From Juglans regia (Eukaryota > Streptophyta > Magnoliopsida > Fagales > Juglandaceae): a stretch of DNA of 64,000 bases. The DNA lies in NCBI RefSeq assembly GCF_001411555.2, contig NC_049916.1, positions 21,917,558 through 21,981,557 of the forward strand, given 5' to 3'. A program made the translations under genes and the position numbers. Of the stretch, positions 36,701 through 48,660 are shown piece by piece; position 1 is the first letter of the stretch, and the number at the start of each line of letters is the position of its first letter. The notes below the pieces were generated by a model. That model worked only from the letters and a program-made list of their open reading frames with translations, was not told where the DNA came from and ran no database searches.

Positions 36701-39700
36701 ACACAGCGGCGACGACGCTCATAGGGTTGGCTCATAATGAAGTTGCTGCCTGTTTTCAGGCCAGTAAAAGCTCGTCATCGACACAGAGTGGGCCATCATC
36801 CTTAGGCGACCCCACAATACATAACTTGGACCACCCCTTGACCTTAGAGGGAGTTAACACCCGCGATGAGGTGGAGGCCTCACTTGGGCTGTCTCATGTC
36901 GAAGCTCCCGTTGGACCCTCATCCAACGGTGGCAGCAACCGAGGGCCCAAGATTCTATGCATCCAAGGGGCCACTCACGATGGCAGCAACGGAGACCCCT
37001 TCTAGGGTTCTATGTAATAGTGGAAGAAGAAAAGGAGACTGTTTCAGAAGATGAGGCACTCTCAGATGACGAGGCATCAATTGGGTCAAATTTATACTTG
37101 GCTTGCAAAGTGTCCGGAGATATTGTTCCCTTTTCTGATCTGGGGGGCCACGGGGACGACCCCAATCCTATTTGGTCTCTGCCTCCCGTGCTTCTGTGGA
37201 CTGATCCACAATCATATTGGGTCTTGAAGAAGGTTGATGAAATCCGGCACTACATAGGGATCTCCTGCGAAGGATTCAAGGATCAATTTAAAGCACTACT
37301 TACGGCCATTGAAGCATGACATCTCCTTATAGCTAGATCCGCCTCTAAAAAAGAAAGGGAGCTTAAGAGGCTATCTTGTTTCATAAATTATGACGCAAGG
37401 GAAGGAAGTGCTATTAGTGGGGAGGCATAATGACAGGGAGAACCCAGGTGTCCCATGAAGCCCAAGATCCTTTCATGGAATGTTCAGGGCTTGAATAACT
37501 CAAACAAATTCCTTAGAGTGAAAAACTTAATACAGGATTGGAAGATAGACATTATTTATTTGCAGGAGACTAAGTTGAAGTATGTTGATAGGAAGGCAAT
37601 TTGTAGTTTATGGAATTGTCCTTATGTGGGATGGACTAGCCTTGCTTCAAAGGGCGCTTCAGGGGGCATCATGGTGATGTGGGACAAGAGAGTAGTTGAT
37701 TTGGTGGAGAAGTTTATTGGAGAGTTTGTGGTAGCTTGTTCTTTCACAAGTCTGGATGATGGTTTTGGGTGGGGATTTGTAGGAGTTTATGGGCCTAATG
37801 AAGACCACAATAGAAAGCTTCTTTGGGATGAGATCGTTGGTTTGTGTAGCTGGTGGGATGGCCTGTGGTGCATTGGAGGTGATTTCAACATCACTTGATT
37901 TTCGAGTGAAAGGTCGGGGGTTTCTAGCTCGGGGTCAGTTATGGCCGACTTTTCAGCTTTAATTTTTGAGCTGGATTTGATTGACCTACCTCTAGCTGGG
38001 GGTGACTGCACTTGGTCTAATGAGAGGGCATGATCTAGGCTAGACAGATTCATTGTCTCTCCCTCATGGGAGGCACATGTCCCCAACCTATGCCAAAAAT
38101 GCCTCCCCAGGCTTTGTTCGGATTACTTTCCCCTCTTATTGGATTGCAGGGGTCTTCATGAGGGGCAGAAGATCGTGGTGGTCCTCGTATCAGATCTTGG
38201 GTACTCCCAGTTTTGTTTTGACCTAAGAAAATGGAATATGGAAGTTTTTGGGAACATAAAGGACCAAAGGAATAATCTAGTTAAGGAATTGCAGCGTTTC
38301 GAGGTAAAAGAGGTGACTGGGGCCCTTTGGGATGATGAGAAGGCAAGGAAAATGGTTGTAGTAGTTGAGCTGGAAAAAATACACTCATGGAGGAGAAATC
38401 TTGGAGGCAAAAATCTCGGGTCCTTTGGTTGAAGGAAGGGGATAAGAGCACAAAGTTTTTTCATCGAGTAGTTAATTCCCATCGAAGAACCAACACCATT
38501 GAGGTTCTTCATTTGGAAGTGAGGGCTCTTTCAGGCAAAGCAACTATAAAGCCTAAAGGATCACATTGTCCACTATTATGACCAGCTCCTAAAGGAGCAA
38601 ACATGGCCCAAGGTCGATGGACTGATTTTCGATTCTATTGATCCACCAAGTGCAGCTTGGTTGGAGAGACCGTTTGAAGAGGAGGAGGTGCTTAAAGTGT
38701 TAAAGGGGATGAAAAAGACAAAGTCCTCGGGTCCAAATGGTTTCACAATAGCTTTCTTCTAGGCTAGTTGGGACATTGTCAAAGAGGACATCATGAAGGT
38801 CTTTCTCGAATTTCACTCATTATTGAAATTTGAGAAAAGCCTCAATGCTTCATTTATTGCCCTTATTCCAAAAAGGGCAAGGTCAGTGGAGGTGCAAGAT
38901 TTTCGTCCCATAAGTTTGGTGAGCAGGGTTTACAAAATCATCTCCAAAGTGCTAGTCTAGCGGTTGAGCACAATCATGGGGAAGATCATCTCGATGTCCC
39001 AAAACGCCTTTGTAAAAGGAAGGCAAATACTAGACTCCCTCATTGCGAATAAATTCTTGGGGAGTAGAGTTAGAGTTGGTATTCCAGGTATCTTATGCAA
39101 ATTGGATATGGAGAAAGCTTTTGATCATGTAAATTGGGATTTCTTGGTGTATATACTTGGCAGGTACGGCTTTGGGGAAAGGTGGTGCAGTGGATGAAGC
39201 ATTGTATCACAACGGTCAGATTCTCTGTTTTGGTTAATGGCACCCCAAAAGGCTTCTTTAATAGCTATTGGGGCTTGAGGCAAGGGGACTCCTTATCCCC
39301 TCTCCTATTCATTTTAGTAATGGATGTTCTGGGTAGAATGTTGAAAGGGATGATAGATAGGGGTTTCATCACGGGGTTCTTGGTAGGTGGCTCCTCACAT
39401 GGTAGTCTATCACTCTCATCTACTTTTTGCTAACGACACGCTGATTTTTGTTGAGCCGAATCCCGATATTTACTCCTTGAGAGCCCTCTTGCTCTGCTTT
39501 GAAGCTGTCTCCAATCTCAAGGTGAATCTATCAAAATCTGAAATAGTTTTAGTTGGCTCGGTTAATAACTTAAGCGATTTGGCTGCCATTTTGGGCTACA
39601 AGGTGTCATCCTTGCCAATGAAGTATCTTGGACTCCCTCTGGGGGACCCTCATAAATCCAAGGCAATGTGGGATGAGATTGTTGAGAAGATCGAGCACAA

Positions 39701-40479
39701 ACTAGAGGGATGGAAGAGACTTTATTTGTCCCAAGGCGACAAAACCACATTAATTAAGAGCACATTATCTAATCTCTCCACATACTTTTTATCTCTATTT
39801 CCTTTGCCTGTAGGTGTGGCATATAGATTGGAGAAGATTTTTCGTGATTTCCTATGGGGCAGTTTTGAGTACGTGAAAAAATTTCACTTGATCAAGTGGG
39901 ATAAGGTATGCACACCTTTGTCCAATGGCGGATTGGGGGTTCATAATTTGAGAACTTTCAATAAGGCTCTCCTAGGAAAATGATTATGGCGGTATCATAG
40001 GGAAAGAGATGCCCTTTAGAGGGAAATTATTGATGTTAAATATGGGAGCATTTGGGGAGGTTGGTGCTCTAATGAAATAAGAGGGGCTTACGACGTGTGT
40101 GTGTGGAAATTTATTGTAATGGGTGGGAAGACTTGCTAATTGTAGGTAATTTAAGTTAAACTGAATCCTAATTTTCGAAATTGCTCTAGATGTGCACGCA
40201 CACACATGGAGGTTGCTGTTGCATCATTCACCAATTTACCAGCCTTTGGCAGGAGAGATGATCTATAAATTTCTTGTCAAGTTCTTTATAGGTTTAAATT
40301 TACTCCATTTCACTTTTGTTGGATTATTGAGCCTGCTATATAATTTTTTTTTCCAGGGTTCAAAGAAGAAGAGTAGTGATCTCAAATATGACATATTTGG
40401 ATGGATTATCCTGGCAGTTGGAATTGTTGCGTGGGTGGGAATGGCGAAATCCCACATTCCTCCACCTCCTCCAAGATAA
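33735..40479 (+). CDS. TOM20: Mitochondrial import receptor subunit TOM20 (plant type)
   Basis: Six exons, 33735-33833, 34139-34217, 34310-34479, 34570-34617, 35001-35099 and 40357-40479, give 205 residues, as expected for plant TOM20. It starts [15 protein letters not shown]-like helices follow with [36 protein letters not shown] and [17 protein letters not shown] linker leads to one membrane span, [20 protein letters not shown] (about residues 176-195), and a short tail ending PPPPPR. Plant TOM20 is anchored in the mitochondrial outer membrane by this C-terminal segment and binds presequences in the cytosol as part of the TOM complex. Exon 5 holds a GCTTCT-type repeat coding an Ala/Ser tract. 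Intron 5 is 5.26 kb because it contains a SINE and a LINE. All splice sites are GT-AG. Confidence 0.96.
35066..35090 (+). repeat. Coding (CTTCTG)n repeat in TOM20 exon 5
   Basis: Hexamer repeats TCTGCT encode alternating Ser-Ala in the linker before the membrane anchor. Length changes in steps of six would keep the frame. Confidence 0.85.
36065..36312 (+). mobile_element. tRNA-derived SINE (Au-like) in TOM20 intron 5
   Basis: Box A-like TGGCTCAAGTGGTAAAGGC and box B-like GGTTCAAATCC are about 50 bp apart. The 3' part contains GGGATTAGTCAGGACGCTAT and ACACCCGGTGCCC and ends in 15 A. This is the full layout of a Pol III-transcribed plant SINE. Orientation is the same as TOM20. Confidence 0.75.
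36484..40135 (+). mobile_element. Decayed L1-type LINE in TOM20 intron 5
   Basis: The order is ORF1-like region (about 36490-37430), endonuclease and reverse transcriptase. ORF2 starts at 37455 with [17 protein letters not shown] and contains LQETK, GGDFNIT and [11 protein letters not shown], then SDYFP where active L1 endonucleases have SDHFP. The reverse transcriptase shows [64 protein letters not shown] and [10 protein letters not shown]. The last replaces the catalytic FADD by FAND. Stops at 37897 and near 38030, and frame changes, break ORF2. Coding similarity ends near 40110 (VWKFI) with no 3' UTR or poly(A), so the 3' end has been lost. Same strand as TOM20. Confidence 0.9.
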
Positions 40480-42495
40480 GCCTTTTGCTCATGTTCAAGG
40501 CAACCTTGCCGGTACAAGCTGGAAGTTTCAAATTCGGGTTGATAGATTCAACAGTCTGGAGATGTAGTGAATTCAGTAATTCATGGGGTGTGCTATCCAC
40601 ATTCTGATTTTGACTCATAGTGTATCACTCCTGCCGATTTCGTTAGGCAGATTCTCTCTCATTTTTTGTTTTGTAGTTTGTATCTCGAGCTATTTTAATT
40701 TCGATCATCCTCGGTACACTCCTGAAAAGGGGAGGGGGGTGGTTTGATTAGTGATTCATATTTTTTGGCTTTACAAGGATATGATACAAGTACTTGCCAT
40801 AAAAAGAGAAGGGGATGGAGATTTTTTTTTTTTTGAAAAGTAATCTGGATTTTGTTTAGTTTCTGGGTGTGCAAGATTTGCGTTGTCTTTTTTAAAAAGA
40901 ATAATACTAGATACAGTTATGGATTATATAAGTGTTGTGTAATTTTATTTTGAAAAATAGTACGGTTTATTATTAAAAAATTAATTTTTTATGTGTCTAT
41001 TAATCTTTTTTGTTCAAGCAAGCCTAGATATTTTTTAAAGGTCAATATTTACTTGATTTAACTCTGAAAAATTTATCAAACAAAAAATAAGACACCGAAC
41101 TATGAACAATGACAACTGACGGCGGTGTTTTTTTATTTAATGGGTAACATAATTGTAGCAAGATGGAACAAATCAATGAGGATATAGAAGGAGATGATGA
41201 TCTTAATCACTAATTTCGGTGACGGGATGCAAGGATTCAAGATACAAACTTCCTTTTGCCATCCAAAACAAGTATAAATACACGCCGAGGACCTGTAGAA
41301 TAGGCAAAAATATCAGTATTTTTACTCCCCTATCTACTAACCTGATCTGCAATAACCAGGAGGATTATCTAGCCGTCAGTTTCTCAGGAGTTCTTCCAAT
41401 TTCCACTACGTCAGTCACCATAAAGAAAGGTACGTCCAATTTTTGTATTTGTATTTGTATTTGTATTGAATTATAGAACATGTACATCCCCAGGAACAGA
41501 GCTTGTCCTGCTGCTTCAGGCCAGGCTCACCTCAGGCCCACCACCGCCTTCTCTAATGGGAATGCAGTAGTGGGTAAGCTGGCAAATATCTGTACCTTCT
41601 ATTAGTGGAAAAAATCTATTAGTGGAAAGAATCTCCCAGAAACCAGTACCTATAATTATAATAATAAAATCACCCAACGATACGCAGTGGTTGGTGTGTC
41701 ATTTGGTGAATTGTAACTATCAACAGTGTTTGCAGAGAGGATTCCACTAGCTTTTCTTCTTCCTTCTTCTTTTTCATATCTCCTAGAAGGGTCTGCTGGT
41801 ACTAACACAGAAATCAGAATAAATCAATAGTTTCCTGCAAACTGGCAAAGAACACCTGCTTTTCTGCATTTCTTTATTCTTCTTCTTTGTTATAATTTTT
41901 TTTGTCACATTCCTGTTGGTGGAATTCCTATTCATTGTTTTTTGTAGTAGATGTGTTTGTTTTTGTGCCACGCCTATGGGCGCGCAGCCATTATCTTCTT
42001 TCTTCTTTTATTCAATGGTACATCATTGGCTGTGCCATTGCATGCACAAAACTTAGTGGTGGTTTTTTCAATTTTCATATTCCTCCGGAGCTTTGCTTTG
42101 TGCAAAGTTGAGTCCTTTATGATCCTAAAAAGAAATGGAAATAGCTGTGTCGTGAGAATGAGATCATGTGATCAGTGATACCGATAATAATAATAATTAA
42201 TCTGAATATTCTGGAACATGACTACTGGTCCCTAGCTAGCTCGTAATATTGTATTGGCCGGCTTGGCCTCGATGATATTGGACTAACGGCATGAAGGGCG
42301 CGCGTTGAAGTTTAATGAATGAAATCTGCCATTGGATGCTTTACTGCAATCATGGCGTTTAAGCAAACCAATTGCAGCATTGGTAGATGCATATAGATAT
42401 ATGTTTAATGTATTCTATTTGCTTGTATTTCTCTATGTACGTGCTCTGCATCCAGCCTTCTTATATCTCCATGAAAAGACATGTAGTATGTGTAT

Positions 42496-42496
42496 C

Positions 42497-42528
<32 letters not shown>

Positions 42529-42532
42529 AGAT
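42496..42532. repeat. (AT)n microsatellite
   Basis: A nearly pure TA run of about 17 units in intergenic DNA. Confidence 0.9.
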
Positions 42533-43625
42533 ATTTTATGAAGTAATTGATTGTGATGATATAAGTAACATTACAAGAAAATTATTTATTTATTAAAAGT
42601 TATTTCTTATAAAAGGAATTATTTATTGTCAAAATGAGTCTATACTCGTTACAAATAATCATTTTCATTATAAATAACTCGTCATAAATGTTCTTTTTTT
42701 TTGTAGTGTACAATATCCTACATTTAATACGAGTGGTGAATGAGATTCCATGGTCTCTGGGGGATCTTATAAGGAATCCAAAAGACTCAAATTATAGTAG
42801 ATTAAAGAAGCAACATGTACCAAAAATAAGAATCTATATGATTTTAGCCATGGATTTTGTTGAATTAATTGTTGAGAAATTCTACTGATGATCGTCCTCA
42901 CACCACACACCACACATAATTTTTTTATATTTTATTTTTTTTCTCTTACCAAATGTGTGGTATATGAATGATGAGTAGAAGAAATCAATTAGTTTATAAA
43001 GAATAAAACAAAATAAATAAATAAATAAAATAAAATAAAAATAAGTGTAGTGCGTGAAAATGATGAGTAACAAAATTTTGTAATCTTATCATTTATTTGT
43101 ATTACTATTCTTGATATTAAACTTGGTTAGTACTTATGCAATTAAAGTTTTTTCAAAAGATAGAGATGGTAATCATTGGCTAAGTAATGAATTAGTCTTT
43201 TGTTTCCTTACAACACCTATATCTAATCTTGTAAGAGTTAAATTCAAAACCTCATCTCCTCTTCCACAGATGTCTTGGCATCTATATATAATGAAGTATT
43301 TAGTTAAAAATAATGTTATATACTACAATTTCATCTCACTACGACACATTTATCATATTTAAAAGATCATTCAATAGTGATAAATATACTACATTTTAAA
43401 GTGAAATGATAGCGTGGTGTATAGAATTTTTCTTAATTCAAATTCATCAACAAATTGAAACTTTTATTTATTTATTTTTAAAAAAGGCATTTTAAATATT
43501 CATGTTTGAGTGTTCCATTTTCCGTCCTTTAAATAGTTTCCACTTTTCTTTTTCTTCTTTTTAACTGGTGGAGTAAGTTGTATACATAATCTAGATCCAT
43601 GAAGCTTGTGCTTAATTAATATCCA

Positions 43626-44025
43626 AGGCTTGTTTGAATAGAGAGATGCTTCTATTTTATCTCATCTCAATATCAAAACACTACAAGTACAAATACTTTT
43701 CAATTTTAAATTTTAAATTTTTTAATTTTTTCATCTAATTATTACCTAAATATTATTACAACTTTATGATCAAACTTCCAAACAAAATATAAAAAAAACA
43801 ATTTAACTTTTTCAAACCCCAAAATAAAAATTATATTCTAACAATATTTTAACTTTAAGATATTTTTATTCAACTATTTCTCTCTATTTTTTCAAAACCC
43901 CATTAAACATTTTAACTCAAAATATTTCTAACTCATCTCATCTCAACTCAAATATCTCACAATTAGTATTCACAAATCATCTCAACTCAACTCAACTCAC
44001 TAAAATTCAAACTAGGCCTAAGAAT
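43626..44025. mobile_element. Composite or nested MITE of the CTCATCTCA family
   Basis: Begins near GCTTGTTTGAATAGAGAGAT and ends near ATTCAAACTAGGCC. Inside are TTTATCTCATCTCAATATC, CTTTTTCAAACCCCAAAATA, AACTCATCTCATCTCAACTC and CATCTCAACTCAACTCAACT. At about 400 bp it is twice the usual size, so one copy may have inserted into another. Confidence 0.55.
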
Positions 44026-44392
44026 TCATTTGATCTCATGCCGATCGATTGACTTGTAATTCAAGTGATATTTTTTTCCTCTTCGTTACTACCTAGGGGA
44101 GATTGAGTTCTTAATTAATCTAATCTCCAAGACTCCGTGGAGTAGTCGCCTCTTTGTTAAAAAAAAGGGCAGAAATCGTAGACCTTACAATCATGGATGG
44201 TGGATCTAATGACCACGATTGCTGTTTGATAAATTATATATAAAAAAAAACCATCTCATGAAATGAAAAGGAAGAAGAAGCTTGAGTGCTGTTCTCCAAG
44301 GGCTTTGGAGGAGCCCCCAAATGACATGAATATGCTAACTAACCATGGTTAGCGAACTAACCACACTTTATCCCGGATCACTTTCCGCGTGC

Positions 44393-44400
44393 TATATATT
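44393..44400 (+). promoter_or_regulatory. TATA box candidate of the CYP78A gene
   Basis: TATATATT lies 130-137 bp before the ATG at 44530, which would give a leader of about 100 nt. A 14-bp perfect palindrome, CTAACCATGGTTAG, lies about 45 bp farther upstream (44339-44352) and contains MYB-like ACC words. Confidence 0.5.
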
Positions 44401-44529
44401 CAAATCCCCAATATGCAATTCTCCCACGACAGACGTCCATCTCTACACAATTCCTTTTGCTTTCTCGATCACAAGGACGTCTTTTCTCAACTGTTATCAA
44501 CCCCAAACTTCCAGTTATTTGAACAAAAC

Positions 44530-46873
44530 ATGAAGCCAGCTTTCATGCCAGCCAGCCTGTGTCTTTTATTCCTTTGTATAATTGGAGCCACGACAAGCCA
44601 AACTCCATGGCCTGATCTCACTATCCTTTTACCATCTTTGCTTTTCTTAGCAATCCTTCTAAACTATTGGCTTGTCCCTGGAGGTTTTGCATGGAGAAAC
44701 CACCATCGATGCTCTCCCAAACTACGTGGTCCGTGCGGCTGGCCTATCCTGGGCACCTTACCTGACCTGATGGGCACTCTCGCTCATCGCAAACTGGCTA
44801 CCATGGCTGCGTCGCATGGCGCTACTCGGCTCATGGCATTTAGCCTTGGAACCTCGCGTGCGATCATCAGCAGCCATCCCGAGACCGCAAAAGAAATCCT
44901 GTGCGGGTCTTCTTTCTCAGACCGACCTATAAAAGTCTCGGCTCGTTTGCTCATGTTTGAGCGTGCCATTGGCTTTGCTCCCTCTGGCAACTATTGGCGT
45001 CAACTTCGTAGAATCGCAGCAAACCACATGTTCTCCCCGAGGAGAATTTCCAGCCTAGAGGCACTAAGGCAACGCGTGGCTGATGAAATGTTGGAGGGAT
45101 TGTGGAAGGAGATGGAGGAGGGAGCTGGGGTTGTGGAACTGAGAGGCATGCTTCAAAGAGGTGCACTGAGTAACATGCTAGAGAGTGTGTTTGGGAGTAG
45201 CCTGGATTTTGAAAGAGAAGAGTTAGGTAATATGGTTAGAAAAGGGTACGAACTTATTGCAAAATATAATTGGGAGGACCATTTGCCTCTAAGGTTTTTG
45301 GACTTTCATGGGGTGAAGAGAGAGTGTCATAGATTGGCGGGTAAGGTTAATAGTGTCGTGGGTCAGATGATAAAAGAAAGAAAAAGAATAGCTGGAGAGT
45401 TCAATATTGCTGGTAATGATTTTCTGAGTGCTTTGTTATCTCTGCCCATGGAGGATCAATTGAGTGACTCAGACATGGTTGCTGTCTTGTGGGTAATAAT
45501 TAGGACTCTCTCTCTCTCTCTCTCCCCCTCTCTCTCTCTCTCTAATATATCTATCTATATATATATATATGCATGCAAGAAGTCATTAATTATAAGATAG
45601 AATTTTCTCCCTTAGATCTAATATATTTATATTCTCCCAAAGATTGTTTGAGATTAAATTATTTTAAACTGGTTTTGACAGATTATTATATTTTTCTTGG
45701 GGGTTCAATGATTAATTTGAGGCTGTTTTCCAGTTTTGATCATAGAAAGTTCTTTATATACCAACCTTAATTTGTCTACTGACTCATATAGTCTATCTAT
45801 TATTGGATCATTTTAGATACAGCACAGAGTACTTTATGGCATGACGCCAATACCACAGAGTACTGTCCAAATGAAGCTTTGGCTATATTTTCACATTTCC
45901 TCTTATTTACATCCGATTTCACCCTTTTGCCTTATTGGGTTTATTCCTCCTTAGTTGAATTTCTAGATAGTATTTTTTTTTCTTTTTTGCCTTATTTAAC
46001 ATACCATGCATTAAATTTGATTATGGATTGCTAATTAATGATTTCGATAATTAGAATAATGCTATACACAAAACTTTCATTCCACTATATAAGATATGAT
46101 ATATTTATCACTATTACATGATAAAAAAATCATATAATAAAGGATCATGATCCAATGTTGTACCCCGAGCAAAAGAAAAGATGATAACTAAAACAACAAA
46201 TACCATTTTGGGGCCAAGATATTTGTCACTTTTGAAGCTTTTGCTTATGCTTTTGTTTTCCCATGACATCATCCAGGAAATGATATTTCGAGGAACAGAT
46301 ACTATTGCAATACTTCTCGAATGGATCATGGCCAGGATGGTTCTACACCAAGACATTCAAGCAAAAGTCCAAGAAGAGCTTGACATGTGCGTTGGCAATC
46401 ATCGACATGTGCAAGACTCCGACATTCCAAACCTTCCTTACCTCCAAGCCGTAGTCAAGGAAGTCCTTCGCATGCACCCTCCAGGTCCATTACTGTCGTG
46501 GGCCCGTCTTGCAGTCCATGACATCCACGTCGGAAAGGTATTTGTGCCATCTGGCACAACAGCAATGGTGAACATGTGGGCCATAACCCATGACTCATCC
46601 ATTTGGAAGGACCCATGGGCGTTCAAGCCCGAACGATTCATCGAAGAGGAGGTATCTATAATGGGCTCTGATCTAAGGCTCGCGCCATTTGGGTCCGGTC
46701 GCAGGGTGTGTCCTGGCAAAGCACTAGGTTTAGCCACAGTGCATTTGTGGCTCGGGCGGCTTCTCCACCAATTTAGGTGGCTTCCGACACAGTCTATAGA
46801 TCTTTCGGAATGTCTGAGGCTCTCTCTTGAACTAAAGACACCGATGATGTGTCGCATGGTTCGTAGGTATTAG
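44530..46873 (+). CDS. CYP78A: Cytochrome P450, CYP78A subfamily
   Basis: Two exons, 44530-45492 and 46277-46873, encode 519 residues. This single-intron layout is typical of plant A-type P450s. The N-terminus has a membrane segment (about residues 31-50). A proline-rich hinge follows at [15 protein letters not shown]. The I-helix is [13 protein letters not shown], the K-helix [20 protein letters not shown], the PERF motif FKPERF, and the heme loop [20 protein letters not shown] with the ligand cysteine near residue 466. The LLSWARLA and [17 protein letters not shown] stretches are those of CYP78A enzymes, known for non-cell-autonomous control of organ and seed size (KLUH group). Which CYP78A member it is, and its substrate, cannot be fixed from sequence. 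ATG at 44530 is chosen over 44389 because it gives the usual N-terminus and falls after the TATA box. A TC/TA microsatellite begins 15 bp after the donor. Confidence 0.95.
45507..45572. repeat. (TC)n and (TA)n microsatellites beside the P450 splice donor
   Basis: TC repeats (to about 45543) and then TATC/TA repeats lie just inside the P450 intron. Confidence 0.85.
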
Positions 46874-47289
46874 GAGCGCACTCATGAAGCCAGTTATTCC
46901 AATTAAAAACTCTGCATATTAAGAATTGTGAAAAAATGGTTTGATTAAGGATGTAGTAAGCTAAATGCTTGTGCGGCCAGGAAGTGTTTAAAGGCCAGAC
47001 TCAACTCTCAATCCCAACAGAAATATATGTAACATATATAAGATTGAGGATAAGGAGGAGCATTGTAAAGTTGTGTTTTTTCTATTACTTAGAGGTGTTG
47101 GTTGCGTTTGAATTAACTTGTGTTTATGTGCAATGCCTGATAATAGTGTATATAATGAGATCAATCCAATCAAGCAGATCTCAACTTGATTTGTTTGCAA
47201 TTTGGAAGATAGATAAACATGATTTGAAATGCTACTTGAAGCAAAACTTTTCAAATAAAATAAGTATCCACCACTACTTGCTTAAGGGT

Positions 47290-48055
47290 AGTGCTACAGC
47301 CCCCGTTGGGAGCTCCCGCTGGGGCTGTAGTATTATTTAATATATATTTTATTTAAATAATTTTTATATAGATTTTTTAATATTTTAAAATATTTTAAAA
47401 AAATAAAATATTATTAAGAAAATATTTTTTTAATTCAAAAGTAAAAAATATATTTTTTAATAGTCATATTATAAAAAATATTTTTTATAATTTTTTATTT
47501 TACTTCATGATTAAGAAAATATTTTTTAATAATATTATGATTTTTTTTAAAAATATTTAAAATAGTCATATTATAGCCCCCCGTTGGGGGCTCCCGTTGA
47601 GCTTAACATGTACTTTTTTATGTGTAATTTTTTAATTTATTTTTTATATAGATTTTTTTTACACTTATAAATATTTTTAAAAAATAAAATAAATTTAAAA
47701 TATCATTAAAAAACACTTCCTTAATCAGAAAGTAAAAAAAAAAATCATTAAAAAACACTTCCTTAATCAGAAAGTAAAAAAAAAAAATCATTAAAAAACA
47801 CTTCCTTAATCAGAAAGTAAAAAACAAATCATTAAAAAACACTTCCTTAATCAGAAAGTAAAAAAAAAAAATACTTCCTTAATCAGAAAGTAAAATACAA
47901 ATCATTAAATATTAATTTTTATTATACTTCGTAATTAAGAAAATATTTTTAAATAATATTATAATTTTTATTTTATTTTTTAAAATATTTAAAATTATTA
48001 AAAATATCTATATAAAAATAAATTTAAAAAATATATATAAATATAAGTATAGGTC
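47290..48055. mobile_element. AT-rich repeat with GC-rich hairpin ends, copy A (two units)
   Basis: The left boundary at 47292-47331 is CTACAGCCCC, a centre containing GGGAGCTCCC, then GGGGCTGTAG, a small perfect-stem hairpin. A second GC-rich hairpin, CCCCGTTGGGGGCTCCCGTT, is at 47578-47602, splitting the element into two units. Both interiors are almost pure A/T with TTTTATATAGATTTTTTA and CTTAATCAGAAAGTAAAAA words. Confidence 0.6.
47703..47905. repeat. Tandem array, unit about 42 bp
   Basis: Five units of ATCATTAAAAAACACTTCCT followed by TAATCAGAAAGTAAAA. Units differ mainly in poly-A length, and the last is shortened at its left side. Confidence 0.95.
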
Positions 48056-48660
48056 AAAACGGTTTTACCCGTCAAAATACTATTACTAAACGAGTCACTA
48101 ATAGATCAATCTGCTTAAGCCGAAATTAACCCGTTTTAAATTTATTTCAAATTACAATTTCATCATTATTAGGTTATAATATTAGTATTTCTTAATATGC
48201 TTATGTTTTTATTGTTGAGATTATAATTTTGGATCTATACTTATATTTGTTCTTGTAGAGTTTATAATATTAGTTTTATTATTTGTTAAAATTTGGAAAA
48301 TATTAATATTTTTTATTAGTAGGTAGTCTTATTAGTTTTTTTAGATACTACAGCTACTAATAAATATAAATTTTAATTTTTATGTTCAATTATATTAATA
48401 AGGTCAAATGGGTTATGATATTAGTTCCACCTATTTACATGAAACGAATTAAAATGAATCATATTGTATTGATTGATTTCTAATTAATTATTAAACGAAT
48501 GACACAACTTGTTATATAAATGAATTGGATTAGAGTTTAAAAAATTGACCCGTTTAATTTAAGTGATCGAATATAAATTAATTTATATAGTCGAATATTT
48601 AAAACTTTAACAGGACACGAATACGACCACGAACACAAATTACCACTCGTAGAAATCACA
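48040..48660. mobile_element. Dispersed repeat with GACCCGTTT/ACGAATACGACC ends
   Basis: Contains TTAACCCGTTTTAAATTTAT near the left, and TTGACCCGTTTAATTTAAG, AGGACACGAATACGACCACG and ACACAAATTACCACTCG at the right. These words recall a widespread plant non-autonomous element. No coding part is seen. Confidence 0.45.

Larger units (their letters stand above)
40480..44385. other. Intergenic DNA between TOM20 and the P450
   Basis: TOM20 3' UTR fills the first few hundred bases. No further gene is supported. The open frames here lack recognisable domains. The region contains a TTTGTA hexamer repeat near 41440-41466, an AT microsatellite (42496-42532), an AAATA repeat near 43010-43045 and a MITE-like composite at 43626-44025. 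Confidence 0.6.

Noticed and set aside
46438..46857. 139-codon minus-strand open frame
   Set aside because: Antisense shadow of the P450 second exon.
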